Shown: positions 34,084-42,884 of the stretch, piece by piece | How the letters are laid out: each line of letters starts with the position of its first letter | Position numbering within the stretch: the stretch's first letter is position 1 | NCBI RefSeq assembly: GCF_014203735.1 | Contig: NZ_JACHJQ010000007.1 | Location: 434,001 to 498,000, forward strand | Origin: Actinophytocola algeriensis | GTDB taxonomy: Bacteria > Actinomycetota > Actinomycetes > Mycobacteriales > Pseudonocardiaceae | DNA: 64,000 bases | Reading direction: 5' to 3' | Translations under genes and position numbers: made by a program | The notes under the pieces: model-generated | Told to the model about the DNA's origin: nothing | What the model saw: only the letters and a program-made list of their open reading frames with translations | Database searches by the model: none

Positions 34084-35115
34084 GTGAACAGTCAACAACG
34101 AAGACCGCTCACCCAGCTTCATCGATTTGTCAACGTCAGTTTGACCATAGGCCTAACATTCGCGGTGTTGGTCGGCACGCACCAGGCCGCACCCGCGGCA
34201 ACGAGCAAGCCAGCGTCGACGCCGGCGTCCGTTACGAAACTCGCGCCCAATGACAACATCCAGCGGTCAACCTCACGGTCGCGGGACGTAACCGGCGATG
34301 CCTGGCCGGACATCGTTGCCCGGGAACCGGGCATCAACAGCGGCACGCTGTGGGTCTATCGGCACACCGGCAGCTTCAGCGGCACGTCAACGTTTGCAGG
34401 ACGGGTGCTCGTTGGGACGGGCTGGAATGGCCACAACTGGATTGGCGTGGCCGAGGTGACCGGCGACACGCAGGACCCCGAGCTGACGCCGGAGGCACCG
34501 GCCGACCTGCTGGCTCGCCGCGCATCAGATGGCGCGCTCTTGGTCTACCCGCACAGCGGGACCTTCAATGGAACCAGCACGTGGCGATCACCAGTTCTCA
34601 TCGGTCAAGGCTGGAACGGTTTCAGCGAGCTAATCCTGGCCGACGTCACGGCCGACGGGTTCGACGACATCCTGGCCTACGACGGCAGCAATCTATGGGC
34701 CTATCCACACAGCCGGACGTTCAACGGCGTGAACACATTCCTGCCGCGGGTGCACGTCCGCAGCGGCAGCATCGGCTGGCTGCTGGCCACCGAATGGCAC
34801 CGCGACACACCCGATCTGATCAGCAACTCCTTCGCCACGGGCACTATGACCGTCGCCCGCCACCTTCGTGACTTCGACGGCACCAACACCTGGGCGGGGA
34901 CCAGCACCGACGTTGCTGCCGGCCTGTTCACCGGCTCCTTCATCAACCTGCTGTCGCTGTCAGACCTGAACGGCAACGGCACCGACGACGTCATCGTCCG
35001 ATCGAAGAGCGGCACGCTGATCGCTTACCCGTTCATGGGCGTCAACGGCCTGAACTCGTTCGGTGAGCCAGCCACGCTGGGGACCGGTTGGCAGATCATG
35101 GACCTGGTCACGTGA
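34084..35115 (+). CDS. secreted FG-GAP/VCBS-repeat protein
   Basis: 343 aa from a GTG at 34084; signal peptide with the hydrophobic part NVSLTIGLTFAVLVGTHQAAP. The mature part consists of about five beta-propeller-type repeats with DVTGDAWPDIVAR, DVTADGFDDILAYDGSN, and DLNGNGTDDVIVRSKSG, the Asp/Gly/Asn calcium-binding loops of VCBS repeats, plus repeated HTGSFSGT/HSGTFNGT/HSRTFNGV segments. Such propellers mediate binding outside the cell. It ends 67 bases before the second NucA/NucB gene and may be part of that cassette. Confidence 0.8.
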   Translation: MNSQQRRPLTQLHRFVNVSLTIGLTFAVLVGTHQAAPAATSKPASTPASVTKLAPNDNIQRSTSRSRDVTGDAWPDIVAREPGINSGTLWVYRHTGSFSGTSTFAGRVLVGTGWNGHNWIGVAEVTGDTQDPELTPEAPADLLARRASDGALLVYPHSGTFNGTSTWRSPVLIGQGWNGFSELILADVTADGFDDILAYDGSNLWAYPHSRTFNGVNTFLPRVHVRSGSIGWLLATEWHRDTPDLISNSFATGTMTVARHLRDFDGTNTWAGTSTDVAAGLFTGSFINLLSLSDLNGNGTDDVIVRSKSGTLIAYPFMGVNGLNSFGEPATLGTGWQIMDLVT

Positions 35116-35182
35116 GCCGCGCCCGGCGGCCACGTGGCCGTACAACGCAACTCGTCAGTGGGCACCTCTCACCTGGAGCGTC

Positions 35183-36565
35183 ATGAACAGAACTTGGCCG
35201 AGACGCTTGACCATGGCGGCCCTCGCTGCCGTCATGGCATGGAGCCTCACGAGCTACACCGGCACAGACCCAGCGGCGACCGCCAGCACGGCCCCATCGC
35301 CTTCGACTCAGAATGCACCATCGGACGGTCTGGTGATTGGCGATGAAACATCAGGTAAGAGCTTTCCTGAGCAGAACACCGAGATCGAAGCACGACTGCG
35401 CGACCAACCGAAGGGCGACGAGCTCTACCGGATGGCCGAAGACGGCGAGTATCTGGTAACAACTGACGCCAGGTCACCTCGGCTCAACCTGCCTGGCACT
35501 GTTGGCGTTAATGCCATCGATCCTGTTACCTGGCAGGAATGTGCGAGCCATTTCAATATCGATGTGGCACCATACTGGTTCAAGAACAAGTACAACATCT
35601 GCAGGCGATCGCCTGTCACTCTTTTGTTCGTACGACGTGACGATCACGGCACAGTGGTCGACAGTGGAACTGTCGAGTTCCAACTTGAGTTCATAGGCAC
35701 CATGCGGAGTACAGAGAACGTCATTGATTTCAGGTTCCGGATGTTGAACTTCCAAACGACCGGCTGGACCGATCCGACCTGGCTTTTTCACATACAACTT
35801 CCATGCCTTAACGCTGATCCCGCTCGCACAAGCGACTGCACAACACCCACTGGCACGCCCTCTTTCTACGAAATGCCTGTCAGCGAGTGGCAACGCCGAG
35901 CGGGCGAAGAGTTTGGCATCGCTAAGGCTGGCACCACGACGGCCGTCCCCGCAGGCGACAAGTATCGAGCCGAGCTACGCGGGTTTTTTGCTTTCGGATT
36001 GCAATTGACTCTTTTCACGCCGCAGGGACCCCAGTCGGATGTCACACCGGACGAGATTTTCCGTTGTGACATCGCCAATTACATCAGCGGTAGCCGCTGC
36101 AACTTCAACAATGTCGGCTCGGTCCTCGAGTTCAGCCTGTCAGATTCAACGCTGTCCCAGTCGGCGGAGTTCATCAATGACGCCCAGACTGACATCACCC
36201 GAACTTCCCCAGGCATTCCCGGGAAGAAGGTTCCTGGAGCCCCGGGAGACATCCCTCTTCATCGGCTGTATAAGGCATACGATACCGACAACACAATTCA
36301 AGCATCGCGCAGAAAGGTACCCAAGACCTGCCGACGCTACCACGGGCCCGGTTACACCAAGGGCGGGACGAAACAATGCGACGAATATCCGTTAGCTACT
36401 ACCTACGAAAATTCAGTCCGCGTCGACACACGGACGGTCTATGACTACGCAGTGAAAGCAATCGACAAAGATCACAACGAGAAGGCGGGAAGAGTGTACG
36501 GGTCGTGGCTGTCAGCCGACCACATACTTGACTACGACCCGTTCTGGGTGAAGATAGTGCCCTAG
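35183..36565 (+). CDS. secreted NucA/NucB-type nuclease (cassette 2)
   Basis: 460 aa. Twin basic residues and a hydrophobic core (TMAALAAVMAWSLTSYTG) form the export signal. A long Cys-containing middle domain (about 60-345) precedes the NucA/NucB domain (about 350-460): KQCDEYPLATTYEN and ADHILDYDPFWVKIVP, parallel to CDEYPF and NDPFRVW of the first copy. The two proteins share architecture but little else, so they may be polymorphic versions of one toxin family. Followed after 23 bases by a putative immunity gene. Confidence 0.82.
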   Translation: MNRTWPRRLTMAALAAVMAWSLTSYTGTDPAATASTAPSPSTQNAPSDGLVIGDETSGKSFPEQNTEIEARLRDQPKGDELYRMAEDGEYLVTTDARSPRLNLPGTVGVNAIDPVTWQECASHFNIDVAPYWFKNKYNICRRSPVTLLFVRRDDHGTVVDSGTVEFQLEFIGTMRSTENVIDFRFRMLNFQTTGWTDPTWLFHIQLPCLNADPARTSDCTTPTGTPSFYEMPVSEWQRRAGEEFGIAKAGTTTAVPAGDKYRAELRGFFAFGLQLTLFTPQGPQSDVTPDEIFRCDIANYISGSRCNFNNVGSVLEFSLSDSTLSQSAEFINDAQTDITRTSPGIPGKKVPGAPGDIPLHRLYKAYDTDNTIQASRRKVPKTCRRYHGPGYTKGGTKQCDEYPLATTYENSVRVDTRTVYDYAVKAIDKDHNEKAGRVYGSWLSADHILDYDPFWVKIVP

Positions 36566-36588
36566 CACGGCGACGGTAACCTGTCCGA

Positions 36589-37062
36589 GTGGCGAGACCT
36601 GAACTGCTGGCTGAACTCGACGACACCATCCTCGTCGAGTTCAGCCACTTCACGCTCCAAGAGGTGCCCATGCTCCGCGTCGCCGACAGCGGGCAATCGA
36701 CCGAAGGTCGACGGTCCGCACCTGGTCCGGGCGGGGTCGTGTTTCGAAGCCGCGCGTCTGACCACTACCCGTCGGTACGCATCGAACTTTGGACTGCGAG
36801 ACCGGAGCCAGCCGGCGGTACCTGGGACACGACCGAGGAAGCCACAACCAACCTCGCTGGGGAAGTGCGGCTGAAGTCGATCGCCGCGTCGATGTCCGAC
36901 AACGCAATCTCCCTGCCGCAGTCAGGCGAGTACGGCGTGATCGTGTACGTCCGTGATGATCCTCGAGTCGACGAGCTTGAGGAAGGGTCATTCGCGGAGA
37001 CAGCCGAACGCTGGCTGGTGCAGCTGTGGCCTCGTGAGTCGAGCTCTACCGCAAACCGCTAA
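36589..37062 (+). CDS. putative immunity protein of NucA/NucB cassette 2
   Basis: 157 aa, cytoplasmic, mainly beta. Shares three ordered sequence blocks with 30630-31145 (see there) and the same position after a NucA/NucB gene. The N-terminus differs (AELDDTILVEFSHFTLQEV). Its stop overlaps the end of a convergent membrane-protein gene by 17 bases. Confidence 0.65.
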   Translation: MARPELLAELDDTILVEFSHFTLQEVPMLRVADSGQSTEGRRSAPGPGGVVFRSRASDHYPSVRIELWTARPEPAGGTWDTTEEATTNLAGEVRLKSIAASMSDNAISLPQSGEYGVIVYVRDDPRVDELEEGSFAETAERWLVQLWPRESSSTANR

Positions 37063-37375
37063 CCGGCGAACGCCGCGCCCGTAACGACAGCCCGGCTGCT
37101 GCCAACAGCAGTACCGCCGCGACGGCGACACAGGCCGAGGCCCCGATCTGAGGCCAGGTTGGATCGGCCACCGGGCCGCACTTGGAAGGCGCGGCGGTCA
37201 TCTCACATACATAGATGCCACCATCGCTCGAGACGGACACTGCCTCGACTTTTGCCTCTGGTCGCTCGCTGAGCTCGCCGGCAAGCAGGAAACAAGCCGC
37301 GACGACAAGCAGCGCTAGCGCAGGCGCGACCAGCGTCGTACTCAAGCGGATGCCTGCTGCCCATCTGGGAGCCAT
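37046..37375 (-). CDS. two-TM membrane protein
   Basis: 109 aa from the ATG at 37375. Two membrane helices (TLVAPALALLVVAACFLLAG and ACVAVAAVLLLAAAGLSL) flank a loop of about 40 residues with two Cys (YVCEMTAAPSKCGP) likely disulfide-bonded outside the cell. Function unknown. Confidence 0.6.
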   Translation of the reverse strand: MAPRWAAGIRLSTTLVAPALALLVVAACFLLAGELSERPEAKVEAVSVSSDGGIYVCEMTAAPSKCGPVADPTWPQIGASACVAVAAVLLLAAAGLSLRARRSPVSGLR

Positions 37376-37444
37376 GGGAACAGTATGCAAGACGCTAGAG
37401 GGAGAGGCCACGGACGAGGTGTAACCAGGCCGTGTGGCAGCTGG

Positions 37445-38332
37445 TCAGGTGACCTTCTCCCCCACACCAGCCCAGACCACCGCTTCGTTCGGAGAACCGA
37501 AGGAGACAGGTCGAGCCGTTGGGCCGGTCTCCTCGGGGTGCCACTCAGGCGTCCAGGTCCAGCCAGGTTCGACGAGCTGGAAGTCAGCAAGCAGTGCGGC
37601 GATCTCGCTACGTGTACGCCAGATGACGACGCTGCTGCTTGACTCGTCATACATGCGCTTCAGTTCGACCAGTCTGTCGCCCAGCTCGGCCGGCACGCCC
37701 TCATCGGTGATGTGCGAAATCGCCAAGTATGAGCCCTTGGGCAGCAGCTCACGGAACCGTGCAACCGCCTCCGGGCCGACGTCGGTGCCGTCAGCGTTCG
37801 GCTGGTGGACATGGAGCACCGCGATCAGCAACAGCGCGATCGGTTCGTTGGGGTCGAGCAGCTGAGTATCCATCGCCTTCTGCCACAGCTCGTCTGGACG
37901 CCGGAGGTCGGACTCGATCACGACGTGACGAGCGGCATCGCCCTCGCGGGTGAGCAGCATGTTGGCATGGGCGACAGCGACCGGATCGTTGTCGACGTAC
38001 ACGACCCGCACATCCGGCACCCCGCCAGCTTCTTGCCTGGCTTCGTCAGCCACTTGATGGGTGTTGCCCGCGGTTGGCACACCGGCGCCGATATCGAGAA
38101 ACTGCCGCACACCCCGCTTGGTCAGATATCGCACCACCCGATTGAGCAGCTGCCGGTTAGCCAGCGCGATATCCCTCAGCAGGGGAAATTTTGACAGGAC
38201 GCGATCCCCAAATTCTCGATCTATCGCCCAGTTGGCGGTACCTCCGAGATAATAGTCGTAGACCCGTGCGACGCTCGGTCGCTTCAAGTCAACCCCTTCA
38301 GGCGGAACCGGATCTGACGTTCTCTCGGGCAC
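37445..38332 (-). CDS. SAM-dependent methyltransferase, DUF574 family
   Basis: 295 aa. Actinobacterial family (Methyltransf_19): the N-terminal RPSVARVYDYYLGGTANWAI, SAM site FLDIGAGVPTAGNTHQVA, then VVYVDNDPVAVAHA and LLIAVLHVHQ. Often several copies per genome, of unknown substrate, and frequently beside DUF397/XRE regulator pairs, as here. Confidence 0.88.
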   Translation of the reverse strand: MPERTSDPVPPEGVDLKRPSVARVYDYYLGGTANWAIDREFGDRVLSKFPLLRDIALANRQLLNRVVRYLTKRGVRQFLDIGAGVPTAGNTHQVADEARQEAGGVPDVRVVYVDNDPVAVAHANMLLTREGDAARHVVIESDLRRPDELWQKAMDTQLLDPNEPIALLLIAVLHVHQPNADGTDVGPEAVARFRELLPKGSYLAISHITDEGVPAELGDRLVELKRMYDESSSSVVIWRTRSEIAALLADFQLVEPGWTWTPEWHPEETGPTARPVSFGSPNEAVVWAGVGEKVT

Positions 38333-38447
38333 AGACTGAGCCTCCCCGCTATCGCGTCCTCGGATTAATCATCGATGCTAGCGAACAGAGTCTGCAACAA
38401 GCAGCGCGGGCGGGGATGCCGTTGAGAAGTTGTGACCGGCCGTCCGG

Positions 38448-39308
38448 TTACCAGCTACGAGCCTCTTCGATGAGGTCGCGTAGAAACTTCCGTGTGTCGT
38501 CGACGCTGAGCGCCTGGGCGTAGGCCTTCTCCCAATACTTGATGTGAGCACTCACCTGCTTGCGGCCGGTGTAGATCCGGCCTTCGCCCTCCCCGTACTC
38601 GTGGTACAGCTGGTCGTTCGTCGGGTCGTCGAAGCGCAGAACGGTCAAATCGTGCGGGATGTACGGGAGGTTGGCTTCCCAGGGCAACACGTGCACGAAC
38701 AAGCGCTTGCGGTAGGTGTCCATCATCCTGAGCAGGTGCTCGATCTGATCAACTGCCAGCCGAGCCGTCCGTCCACCAGGCATGCGGTAGAACGATGACA
38801 CGCTAAAGACGACCCGATACCGCGGCGGCCGCGGGATCGTGAACAGCTCCTCGCGCTCAAGCCTACTTTCGGTGATCGAGTTGACGTCGTAGAGCTGGTC
38901 AGTGAGTTGGTACTGCTCCAGCATGTACATCTCGGACTGCAGCAAGTTGGGGATGCGCTCTGAGTAGAAGGCCAACACTTCGACCGCTTCACGTTCCAAC
39001 GCGAGAAGCTTGAGGTACTCGCGGTTGGCCGCAGCGCCGGCCGATGGCCCAGCCATCGACTGCGCCGCTAGCAGCCGTATCCGCTCCTCCTGCGCCTTCG
39101 ACGGAGCGTAGAGGCGGAGCAGGTCGTTCAGGTCCTGGACACTGACCACGACCGTGTCGATTTCGATCTTGTTGATCTTTGATTGCGTACAACCCAGCGC
39201 CGCTGCGACGCGTTGCTGAGTCATGTTCGCCCCCTCGCGCGCCTTCTCCAACTCGATCCCCAGCTGCAGTCGGCGCTTAGTGGCGTCATGTGCCACCCGC
39301 TGTACCAC
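38448..39308 (-). CDS. XRE-family regulator with DUF5753 domain
   Basis: 286 aa. N-terminal helix-turn-helix (MTQQRVAAALGCTQSKINKIE, about 29-49) and a C-terminal DUF5753 ligand/partner domain (about 100-280: FYSERIPNLLQSEMYM, then LPYIPHDLTVLRF). Such regulators in actinomycetes, related to WhiJ/AbaA-type loci, act with small DUF397 partner proteins. A DUF397 gene lies 132 bases upstream on the same strand. Confidence 0.88.
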   Translation of the reverse strand: MVQRVAHDATKRRLQLGIELEKAREGANMTQQRVAAALGCTQSKINKIEIDTVVVSVQDLNDLLRLYAPSKAQEERIRLLAAQSMAGPSAGAAANREYLKLLALEREAVEVLAFYSERIPNLLQSEMYMLEQYQLTDQLYDVNSITESRLEREELFTIPRPPRYRVVFSVSSFYRMPGGRTARLAVDQIEHLLRMMDTYRKRLFVHVLPWEANLPYIPHDLTVLRFDDPTNDQLYHEYGEGEGRIYTGRKQVSAHIKYWEKAYAQALSVDDTRKFLRDLIEEARSW

Positions 39309-39440
39309 CCCATCACTCGCAGGAACTCTCGTGCCCCTCGAGAGTCATCGATATATGACCGCTTTCGCTAGCCAATCAGCCGATCGTGCTGCACCGTCCT
39401 CCATCCGGGTGCGGACGGCCGACGGCGACAGTGTCAGAGT

Positions 39441-39650
39441 TTAGCGCACAGCACGGACCAAGAACTCGTTCCACTGGCGACGATCGAACGTCAGGATTCC
39501 GCCCGTCAAATTTTTTGAGTCTCGCACCCCAACTGCGGTGCGACCCAGCCACAGCTCCACACAGTTGTTGTTCGGCGTGCTGCGGCTCGCACGCACCCAG
39601 CGGTCGCCTTTCGCGGCGGCCCTCCTCTTGATAATGATCATGTGCTTCAT
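39441..39650 (-). CDS. DUF397 family protein
   Basis: 69 aa from the ATG at 39650. DUF397 core: WVRASRSTPNNNCVELWL, then VGVRDSKNLTGGILTFDRRQWNEF. Usually paired with XRE/DUF5753 regulators and thought to antagonise them. The pair here is in the canonical order apart from an unusual separate spacing. Confidence 0.85.
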   Translation of the reverse strand: MKHMIIIKRRAAAKGDRWVRASRSTPNNNCVELWLGRTAVGVRDSKNLTGGILTFDRRQWNEFLVRAVR

Positions 39651-40237
39651 GATCGAATCAACCTCCCCAGGATGCACGGCCCCGATTAATCGCGTGTGCC
39701 GATTATTCCTCCACCGCTCCCAACGTAGATCACTCTGGAAGCATCCGCGCAGGTAGAGGCCGCCTTGTGGCCACGCCTGAATCGAATCGATACCCAAGGT
39801 CAACTCGGCCCATCGCCGACGACTAATCGGCGGTTGGGCCGCTCGGTGGCCTCGCGCCACCGGAATGGCCTAGCGACCACAGGGAACGCATACAGTCAGT
39901 CGCAGACCTCCGACCGAGGATTCCCGGAAAGAGTGGTCACGCCGGGACGACTCTGCTCGAAAGTGCAGACTAATCGAGTTCGATGCACGTGCAATTGGCC
40001 CCGCCGATCACAACCGACCGTTCGTCGTAAAACAGCCGCCGTTCGGCGCAGACAACCAGCGGGTTTGGCCACGACGGGTCGCCATGTGCAAACTAGTGAT
40101 CGAGCCAGCACGTCGCGCCATTCGTCGCCTCTGCACGCCACGCAGGGAATCCCAACACCCCATATGGCGCGGCTCCCTGTCATCAGCAGGGAGCCGGCTC
40201 AGCTGAACCACTCAAACGTCCAAATTTGGAGCCCAGC
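39651..40237. other. long non-coding interval
   Basis: An open frame of 161 codons on the + strand has an implausible Arg/Ser/Thr-rich composition and I do not accept it. The interval includes the perfect hairpin at 40171-40195 and several GATTAATCG-like patches near 39685 and 39825. May contain promoters for the genes on both sides. Confidence 0.45.
40171..40195. other. perfect hairpin
   Basis: GGCTCCCTG (40171-40179), 7-base loop, CAGGGAGCC (40187-40195). No T-run on either side; 43 bases before a membrane-protein gene. Confidence 0.6.
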
Positions 40238-40684
40238 GTGTCGACTATAGATGGCACCTCGCCGACTAATCCAGCCGAAGTGCCAGGCGGGTCACCCCAA
40301 CGGGTGCCCCGAATCACCCTCGTTATCCACGGTTCGCCTGTCGGACAGCGTCCGCCAGGGACCTCCCCGGCGCGGCCCTCACCAGTTCCCGCACCCACTG
40401 CGGAAGCTGGTCGGTCTGGATGTCAGCGGCACGGCGGTCGACACGAACTTGTCGACCCGACCTGGTTCGGTCGGCTTGAGCGTCTGTTGCACTCGTGGCC
40501 GATCACATTGCGCCTGGTGCTGCTGGTGGCCGTCGTACTGACGGGCACCGCCGCAGTCGCGGCGACCCTCGGCCTTGGCGGCCAACTGCTGCTGGCCGCA
40601 CTCAGCCTTCGCGCCCGCGGGGACCACCGTCGTCGGTTGGCTGCGCTGCGCGACTTGACGACAACAGCGGAAGCCAACAGGTAG
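40238..40684 (+). CDS. single-TM protein
   Basis: 148 aa from a GTG at 40238. A Pro/Gly-rich soluble N-terminus (about 1-80), a membrane helix pair or one long helix (LRLVLLVAVVLTGTAAVAAT, LGLGGQLLLAAL) and a basic C-terminal tail. Function unknown; convergent with the next minus-strand gene. Confidence 0.5.
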   Translation: MSTIDGTSPTNPAEVPGGSPQRVPRITLVIHGSPVGQRPPGTSPARPSPVPAPTAEAGRSGCQRHGGRHELVDPTWFGRLERLLHSWPITLRLVLLVAVVLTGTAAVAATLGLGGQLLLAALSLRARGDHRRRLAALRDLTTTAEANR

Positions 40685-40691
40685 CCGACGA

Positions 40692-40744
40692 GCATGCGTT
40701 GCAGCTCCAGCCTCCCCTAGCGGCGCTGGAGCTGCAACGCATGC
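40692..40744. terminator. 19-bp perfect inverted repeat between convergent genes
   Basis: GCATGCGTTGCAGCTCCAG (40692-40710) is exactly complementary to 40726-40744 across a 15-base loop. It lies between the stop codons of two convergent genes, so a bidirectional terminator is the simplest reading; the stem is unusually long and no T-run follows on either strand. Confidence 0.55.
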
Positions 40745-40803
40745 CGATCGACGTGCGACAGCGTGCGAAGCTGATCACCACGTGCTCAGAACGAAGAACG
40801 TCT

Positions 40804-41598
40804 CTAACACTGAGGAAGGGCAAGTCCGCCGCGGTAGCTCTCCTCGATGTACACCTCGGAGATGTAGCCGCGGCGTCCATCGCGCCACTCGATGCCGTAC
40901 CAGATGTCTGAGGCAACAAGGCCTGGGTTCTGCTTGATGCCATCCGACTCGAGGTCGGCGTTGGTCAGCCACTCCCCCTCGGTCTGGCAGTAGGCGGTGA
41001 GCTTCGCACCGGAGTAGACATCAGTGCCGCCGAGCTTGCAGCCAGTGTTGGCGCAGCGGGAGACGGTGCGGCTCGACAGGTACGACGGACTGTCGTCTTC
41101 GTCGAGTGCCGTCGGCCCGATAGCGACCTTGTTCTGCACGACGATGTCCCTGCTCCCAACTGGTGGGTTGGCAGCTCTACCATCTACGCCCTCTGGCACA
41201 TCTGAGTTCTGTGCGACGAGCAGGCCGATGACCACCCCTGCCACAACGCCGACGGCAACGATTGCCCCGATCAGCCAGTGCCGCTTCGACGAGGTCGGTT
41301 CAGGTTCCCCCGCGGCAGCAGACTCCTTCGAGGCGATCCGGTCACGGCGTTCTACCCACGCATCAACCTCCTGGGCACCGAGGTCCATCGCCTGCAGGAC
41401 ATCACGCACGAGATCTCTGTTGGGAAGGCCGTGGCCTTTGCGAGCACTGTCGATGGTCGTCTTACCCCAGCCGGACAGCTCCGCGGCCCGACGGAGTGAC
41501 ATACCCCGGGCCTTGAACACGGCGTCGAACTCCCGGCAGAACCTGTCGAGCGATTCCTCGCTGGCGTCATCGCCTCGTGAGGTCGTGGTCACGGCCAC
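40804..41598 (-). CDS. membrane-anchored HTH protein with C-terminal SH3-like domain
   Basis: 264 aa from the GTG at 41598 (GTG at 41592 possible). HTH near the N-terminus (MSLRRAAELSGWGKTTIDSA, about 32-51), a membrane helix (HWLIGAIVAVGVVAGVVIGLLVA, about 107-129) and an exported C-terminal domain with Cys residues and a bacterial SH3-like pattern (GAKLTAYCQTEGEW, WYGIEWRDGRRGYISEVYIE). The layout fits a transmembrane regulator or cell-wall sensor; common in actinomycetes. Confidence 0.7.
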   Translation of the reverse strand: MAVTTTSRGDDASEESLDRFCREFDAVFKARGMSLRRAAELSGWGKTTIDSARKGHGLPNRDLVRDVLQAMDLGAQEVDAWVERRDRIASKESAAAGEPEPTSSKRHWLIGAIVAVGVVAGVVIGLLVAQNSDVPEGVDGRAANPPVGSRDIVVQNKVAIGPTALDEDDSPSYLSSRTVSRCANTGCKLGGTDVYSGAKLTAYCQTEGEWLTNADLESDGIKQNPGLVASDIWYGIEWRDGRRGYISEVYIEESYRGGLALPQC

Positions 41599-41794
41599 AG
41601 CATGACGCCAGGGCCGAACAGCGCCAAGCAGATGTGACGAGTCGTCACGGCCTGGGTCCGAGTTGTCCGGGACATGTCCGGGACGGCCGGACACCCCATG
41701 AGCAGGCCAAACCCTGCAGATTGAAGGTCATCGCCGCGCTCCACCAACGGCGAGCTGTTGATGACAGAAACTGGTCAATCTGAAGGGTTCCGCT

Positions 41795-42451
41795 ATGTCT
41801 CAGCGAACTGCACACCGACGACGCGAATGGGTCGGCTTGCGCGGCACTGGATTGCTCGCCATTACGTTCCTGCTGGCGATGCTCGGCTTCACCTCGACCG
41901 CAGCGGCTGCCGAGCCGGCAGTGTGGGTTGGCTCGCCACTGGCGGCGACCTGGCCCACGGGCTCGTCGTTGCCGAGCCAGCACCACATTCCCTACAACGG
42001 CGACTGGTCAGCCGACCTGCAGTCCGTCCGCGTTGGTGCCCCGGTTGTGCTGTACGCCGCACCGCAGAACGGCTCGACGTCGGTTAGCGCCCGGGTCGAG
42101 ATCGTGCGCCCGGCCTGCGCCTCCGGCGTCATCGCCGATGGCGGCTACCGCGTCACCGTCGGGCTGTTCACCGGTGGCACCAAGATCGGTTCCGCCACCT
42201 ACGCCCACATCAACCCGTCGGTGAGCCAGGGCGCGACCATCCCGCGCTGGAACACCCAGCTGGGCGTGGTCGGCAACTACCGATCGAGCTCGTGCTGGAC
42301 CGGCCCGCACGTGCACGTCGAGCTGTACTCCCAGCACAACTACGCCTGCTACAACCGCGGCTGGGCACCGGGGCAGGCTATGTCGCCGACGAACTTCATC
42401 GGGTTCACCGGTGGTGCGTTCGCCTCGGGACAGCGGGCGGCTTGTCCGTGA
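41795..42451 (+). CDS. secreted M23-peptidase-like protein
   Basis: 218 aa. Signal peptide (LLAITFLLAMLGFTSTAAAA, cleavage near residue 39). The mature part resembles peptidase M23 (lysostaphin type): HHIPYNGDWSADLQ for the first zinc ligands (H, D), TYAHINPS and the last-strand GPHVHVEL with the HxH pair. A stretch between the first motif and the second is shorter than usual. Would cut peptidoglycan cross-bridges or be an inactive wall-binding relative; on conjugative elements M23 proteins help cross the wall. Confidence 0.75.
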   Translation: MSQRTAHRRREWVGLRGTGLLAITFLLAMLGFTSTAAAAEPAVWVGSPLAATWPTGSSLPSQHHIPYNGDWSADLQSVRVGAPVVLYAAPQNGSTSVSARVEIVRPACASGVIADGGYRVTVGLFTGGTKIGSATYAHINPSVSQGATIPRWNTQLGVVGNYRSSSCWTGPHVHVELYSQHNYACYNRGWAPGQAMSPTNFIGFTGGAFASGQRAACP

Positions 42452-42489
42452 TGTAGCCGTGGGAACGTGCAGAAGTTAGAAGTCGCGGA

Positions 42490-42537
42490 CATCCACCGGA
42501 GGCACGGGCTGTACACGCCTAGCGCCCCCGGTGGATG
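42490..42537. terminator. 10-bp hairpin between convergent genes
   Basis: CATCCACCGG (42490-42499) pairs perfectly with CCGGTGGATG (42528-42537). Located between the M23-like gene and a convergent small gene. Confidence 0.5.
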
Positions 42538-42540
42538 CGC

Positions 42541-42825
42541 TCAGCCAGCGCTCAACCCATCAAGGTTTCGACGGATCAACGGGTTGAGCTGCTGCGGTAC
42601 CACTCGAGTCAGGACGACGAACGTCAGCATGGTCGCCACTGCCACCGCGGCCACCACAGCAATACAGATCGTTGCGACGGGCAGCACCACCAACAGGCTG
42701 ACCACCCAGCAGCGGCCAAGCAGTCGCTCCGCGTGGCTACGCCAGCCTCGGTAGGCCTGTCTCGATGGCAACGCATGCCATCGACGTTGTAAGGTCAACG
42801 GGTTGCATCCTTTCCTGTCATTCAC
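42541..42825 (-). CDS. possible small membrane protein
   Basis: 94 codons from the ATG at 42825. A basic N-terminus is followed by a strong membrane segment (WVVSLLVVLPVATICIAVVAAVAVA). No clear ribosome site. The dyad CGATGGC-aacgcat-GCCATCG lies within its 5' part (42765-42785). Moderately likely to be real. Confidence 0.35.
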   Translation of the reverse strand: MNDRKGCNPLTLQRRWHALPSRQAYRGWRSHAERLLGRCWVVSLLVVLPVATICIAVVAAVAVATMLTFVVLTRVVPQQLNPLIRRNLDGLSAG

Positions 42826-42847
42826 GTGTCAGATGGGTACAACAACT

Positions 42848-42884
42848 GCGCGGCCTCTCGCCCCAACGGGAGGTCGCGCCTTTC
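42848..42884 (+). terminator. probable intrinsic terminator
   Basis: GCGCGGCCTCTCG (42848-42860) pairs with 42867-42879 through 13 pairs including two G-T, 6-base loop, then CCTTTCT. It is the only good + strand terminator after the M23-like gene, 400 bases downstream. Confidence 0.55.

Noticed and set aside
39765-40250. 161-codon open frame on the + strand
   Set aside because: Low-complexity Arg/Ser/Thr composition, contains the hairpin at 40171-40195, no recognisable domain.
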